7,768 nucleotides of DNA from Methanoregulaceae archaeon (GTDB lineage: Archaea > Halobacteriota > Methanomicrobia > Methanomicrobiales > Methanospirillaceae). Location: positions 1-7,768 of the forward strand of contig JALOPT010000067.1 in the NCBI GenBank assembly GCA_025453715.1, in the 5' to 3' direction. The notes below the pieces were generated by a model. It was not told where the DNA came from and ran no database searches. It saw nothing but the letters and a program-made list of their open reading frames with translations. The translations under genes were made by a program, and so were the position numbers. Position 1 is the stretch's first letter. Each line of letters begins with the position of its first letter. Positions 6,202 to 7,768 of this stretch are shown in pieces.

Positions 6202-6507
6202 TCAGGTTCCCGCATTGCCTGGAGTCCATTGTTCAAGCATCGTGGTGAACAATTCATGGGACTCTTCCATATGCTCTTCATGGTACCTGACATAGAGGGT
6301 CTGGTCGCCTACCATGCCCTTGATACTGAAATATTCCTCTTTAGAGAATGAGAAGAAGGGTTGTTTAAGGTTGTCAAGGACCTTCACCGTGCCAAACTCC
6401 CCGAAATACACAAGGAGTTCCCTTGTCACCTCCTCGTCCACTGAGTACTCTTTCAGGACAGTCCCGTCAACGCATCTCTTGAATTTATTGGTTTTTTGGA
6501 TCTGCAT
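6202..6507 (-). CDS. Uncharacterised 101-residue protein coupled to a cysteine desulfurase-like gene
   Basis: I do not recognise a named family. The 101-residue product is soluble, mixed alpha/beta and slightly acidic, with motifs KFKRCVDGTVLKEY, GEFGTVKVLDNLKQPFFSF, and YFSIKGMVGDQTLYVRYH. Those glycine/aromatic blocks look like conserved family motifs rather than random coding. It contains one cysteine, Cys12, near the N-terminus. The ATG at 6507 is chosen over the in-frame TTG at 6519: it has GGTG 5 nt upstream (6516-6513) and overlaps the TAA of the upstream gene by one base (TAATG), a classic translational-coupling junction. The TTG would have its purine-rich site only about 3 nt away. 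Context suggests that it acts with the desulfurase-like enzyme, perhaps as a sulfur acceptor or regulator; this is inference from operon position only. Confidence 0.75.
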   Translation of the reverse strand: MQIQKTNKFKRCVDGTVLKEYSVDEEVTRELLVYFGEFGTVKVLDNLKQPFFSFSKEEYFSIKGMVGDQTLYVRYHEEHMEESHELFTTMLEQWTPGNAGT

Positions 6508-7664
6508 TATTTCACCCAATATCCTCCCATTGTTTTTGCGATCTCTTCAATTGCTGCAACAGCACGTTCACATTCCTCCATCGTGCTCATGCAGGAAAGG
6601 CTGATCCGGACCCCGCCTGCGGTATTAATCCGCTCATGTATTAACGGGGAACAGTGAAGACCTGTCCGGACAATGACCCTGTAAGCTTTCCAGAGTATGA
6701 ACCCGATATCTTCGCTTTCCATATTTTCCAGGGAAAATGTAATTACCGGCAGGTCGGGCGAGGGGTTGTATAACCTGACCCCCTCAGTCTCCCCGAGTGT
6801 TTTTACCAGGTATGAAGTCATCCGGGTTGATTCCGAAAGAATGGTATCCACCCCTTTCCTGCGTACAAACACTGTCCCGGCATCCAGAGCAGCTATCCCC
6901 GGGTAATTTGGTGTCCCTGTCTCGAACTTCAGGGGCAACTCTTCTGGCTGGTACTTACCGGCCGAGTCGACACCGGTACCACCCTGCCGGACCGGATCAA
7001 CCTGTTCAGGGCTCCTGATGTAAAACCCCCCCGTCCCCGGCAGGCCGAACAATGATTTATGCCCGGTGAATACAAAAGCGTCAACCGGAAGGTTCCCCGC
7101 CTCTGCCGGGTACTGTCCGGCGGTCTGGGCACCGTCAACCAGGAAAAATGCCCCTGATGATCTTACCTGGTTTCCGATGGCTTCAATGTCCTGCACAGAA
7201 CCCAGCACATTCGAGCCATGCCCTATTACCACCAGTGCGGTGTCATCCGTCATTATCTCCCTGATCTCTTCCATTCTCACATGAGGGCCTGTTGTCCGTA
7301 TAATCGAGAGAGAACATTTCCCTTCCCGCTCAAGTGTCCGGAGTGGCCGTAATACAGAGTTATGTTCAAGATCTGTGGTGATTGCATGGAATGGCTTGCC
7401 GTAACGTTTCGCAAAGCCATGGATCAGCAGGTTCAACGAATCTGTTGCGCTCGAAGTAAAGATAATATGTTCCGGCCGTGAGACCCCGAAGAAATCTGCA
7501 ACAGTCTGCCGGGCAGTTCCTATGTAATCCGGTGCGTCCTTGACCGTCGTGCGGCCATGTTCATAGAATGGCGAGGAGAACACATCCGTTGCAGCTTTCA
7601 GTACTTCGGGGGGTTTTGGCCAGGTTGTCGCAGCGTTATTCAGGTATATTAACGGTTCAGTCAA
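6507..7664 (-). CDS. Aminotransferase class V, cysteine desulfurase family protein
   Basis: A 385-residue PLP-dependent fold-type I enzyme. Key residues of the IscS/SufS-like group are present: YLNNAATTWPKP (7-18), the phosphate-binding TSSATDSLNLL (70-80), His101 (LEHNS) stacking on PLP, Asp177 in VDGAQ with Gln180, Lys203 (FTGHKSLFG) as the Schiff-base lysine, Cys338 in TGLHCSP at the catalytic-cysteine position, and Arg353 (GGVRISLS) to hold the substrate carboxylate. The YLNNAATTWPKP start and HGRTTVKDA block fit the uncharacterised cysteine-desulfurase-like subgroup (TIGR01977 type) better than housekeeping IscS or SufS. Likely reaction: removal of sulfur from cysteine to give alanine and an enzyme persulfide; the acceptor is unknown. 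Cytosolic. The TTG start is the only start after the upstream in-frame stop (7682-7680) that keeps YLNNAAT, and it has GGTG 5 nt before it. Its stop overlaps the next gene's start. Confidence 0.9.
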   Translation of the reverse strand: MTEPLIYLNNAATTWPKPPEVLKAATDVFSSPFYEHGRTTVKDAPDYIGTARQTVADFFGVSRPEHIIFTSSATDSLNLLIHGFAKRYGKPFHAITTDLEHNSVLRPLRTLEREGKCSLSIIRTTGPHVRMEEIREIMTDDTALVVIGHGSNVLGSVQDIEAIGNQVRSSGAFFLVDGAQTAGQYPAEAGNLPVDAFVFTGHKSLFGLPGTGGFYIRSPEQVDPVRQGGTGVDSAGKYQPEELPLKFETGTPNYPGIAALDAGTVFVRRKGVDTILSESTRMTSYLVKTLGETEGVRLYNPSPDLPVITFSLENMESEDIGFILWKAYRVIVRTGLHCSPLIHERINTAGGVRISLSCMSTMEECERAVAAIEEIAKTMGGYWVK

Positions 7665-7669
7665 TGGAA

Positions 7670-7673
7670 CACC
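7670..7673 (-). promoter_or_regulatory. Ribosome binding site supporting the TTG start of the desulfurase-like gene
   Basis: GGTG on the minus strand sits 5 nt before TTG at 7664-7662. The next in-frame Met is residue 131, far inside the PLP fold, so this site and the conserved N-terminus make the TTG call secure. Confidence 0.6.
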
Positions 7674-7682
7674 AGGATATTA

Positions 7683-7696
7683 TTCTTAATTTTTCG
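7683..7696 (-). promoter_or_regulatory. A/T-rich promoter candidate for the desulfurase-like operon
   Basis: acgaaaaattaaga lies just upstream of the start. Used as a TATA box it would give an almost leaderless mRNA, at odds with the GGTG site at 7673-7670. A second candidate, attaatatgc near 7751-7742, would give a leader of about 55 nt. I cannot decide between them. The last ~100 bases of the window hold no other visible gene. Confidence 0.2.
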
Positions 7697-7768
7697 TGTA
7701 ACACAATAATTCGGCATGGGCCTGGAAATCCCTGGATGAATGCATATTAATGATGATATCTGGATACT

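Noticed and set aside
6508..6519. TTG at 6519 as the start of the small protein after the desulfurase-like gene
   Set aside because: The in-frame ATG at 6507 has a well-spaced GGTG and forms a TAATG coupling junction. The TTG has a purine-rich site only about 3 nt away.
1..7768. Defence system, mobile element, CRISPR array or RNA gene
   Set aside because: No transposase, integrase, nuclease/helicase set, regularly spaced repeats, or tRNA/rRNA-like sequence was seen. The genes look like ordinary chromosomal archaeal genes.

Overview
The window looks like a euryarchaeal chromosome segment, most likely from a methanogen of the Methanomicrobiales type. This is an inference from promoter and leader style and from protein flavour, not from a marker gene. 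Promoters look archaeal: A/T-rich TATA-like boxes about 25-40 nt before starts, with no bacterial -35/-10 pairs. Several genes carry GGTG or GGTGATC ribosome sites matching the archaeal 16S 3' end. GTG and TTG starts are used, and T-rich tracts follow stop codons. All the genes look like ordinary chromosomal genes. I saw no tRNA, rRNA, CRISPR array, transposase or integrase.

Layout. (1) 3-1538, plus strand: the C-terminal 511 residues of a DUF2207 membrane protein cut by the window edge, ending in a glycine-rich tail. (2) 1539-1802: a 264-nt spacer with a 12-bp palindrome plus a half-site, a second inverted repeat and a TATA-like box. (3) 1803-2255: a PPC/DUF296 domain protein. It is followed by a 25-codon open frame (2255-2332) that bridges exactly to the next gene through stop/start overlaps, and then by a YgiQ-family radical SAM protein (2329-4242). 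(4) 4246-4701, minus strand: an AhpD/carboxymuconolactone-decarboxylase-like protein, convergent with ygiQ with only 3 nt between stop codons. (5) 4702-4967: a divergent promoter region. (6) 4968-6116, plus strand: an exported protein with two tandem copies of a ~66-residue domain and a C-terminal domain resembling the emfourin protease inhibitors. (7) 6202-7664, minus strand: a two-gene operon, a class V aminotransferase/cysteine desulfurase-like enzyme followed, with a 1-nt stop/start overlap, by a 101-residue protein of unknown function.

How they fit together. No single pathway joins all the genes. The clearest functional unit is the cysteine desulfurase-like gene with its coupled small protein, which suggests a sulfur-transfer or PLP-enzyme accessory role. 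The PPC protein, mini-ORF and YgiQ probably form a second transcription unit. The AhpD-like protein and the exported repeat/emfourin-like protein are divergently transcribed neighbours and may be independent. The most notable points are the mini-ORF bridge, the architecture of the exported protein, and the conserved second cysteine cluster in YgiQ.
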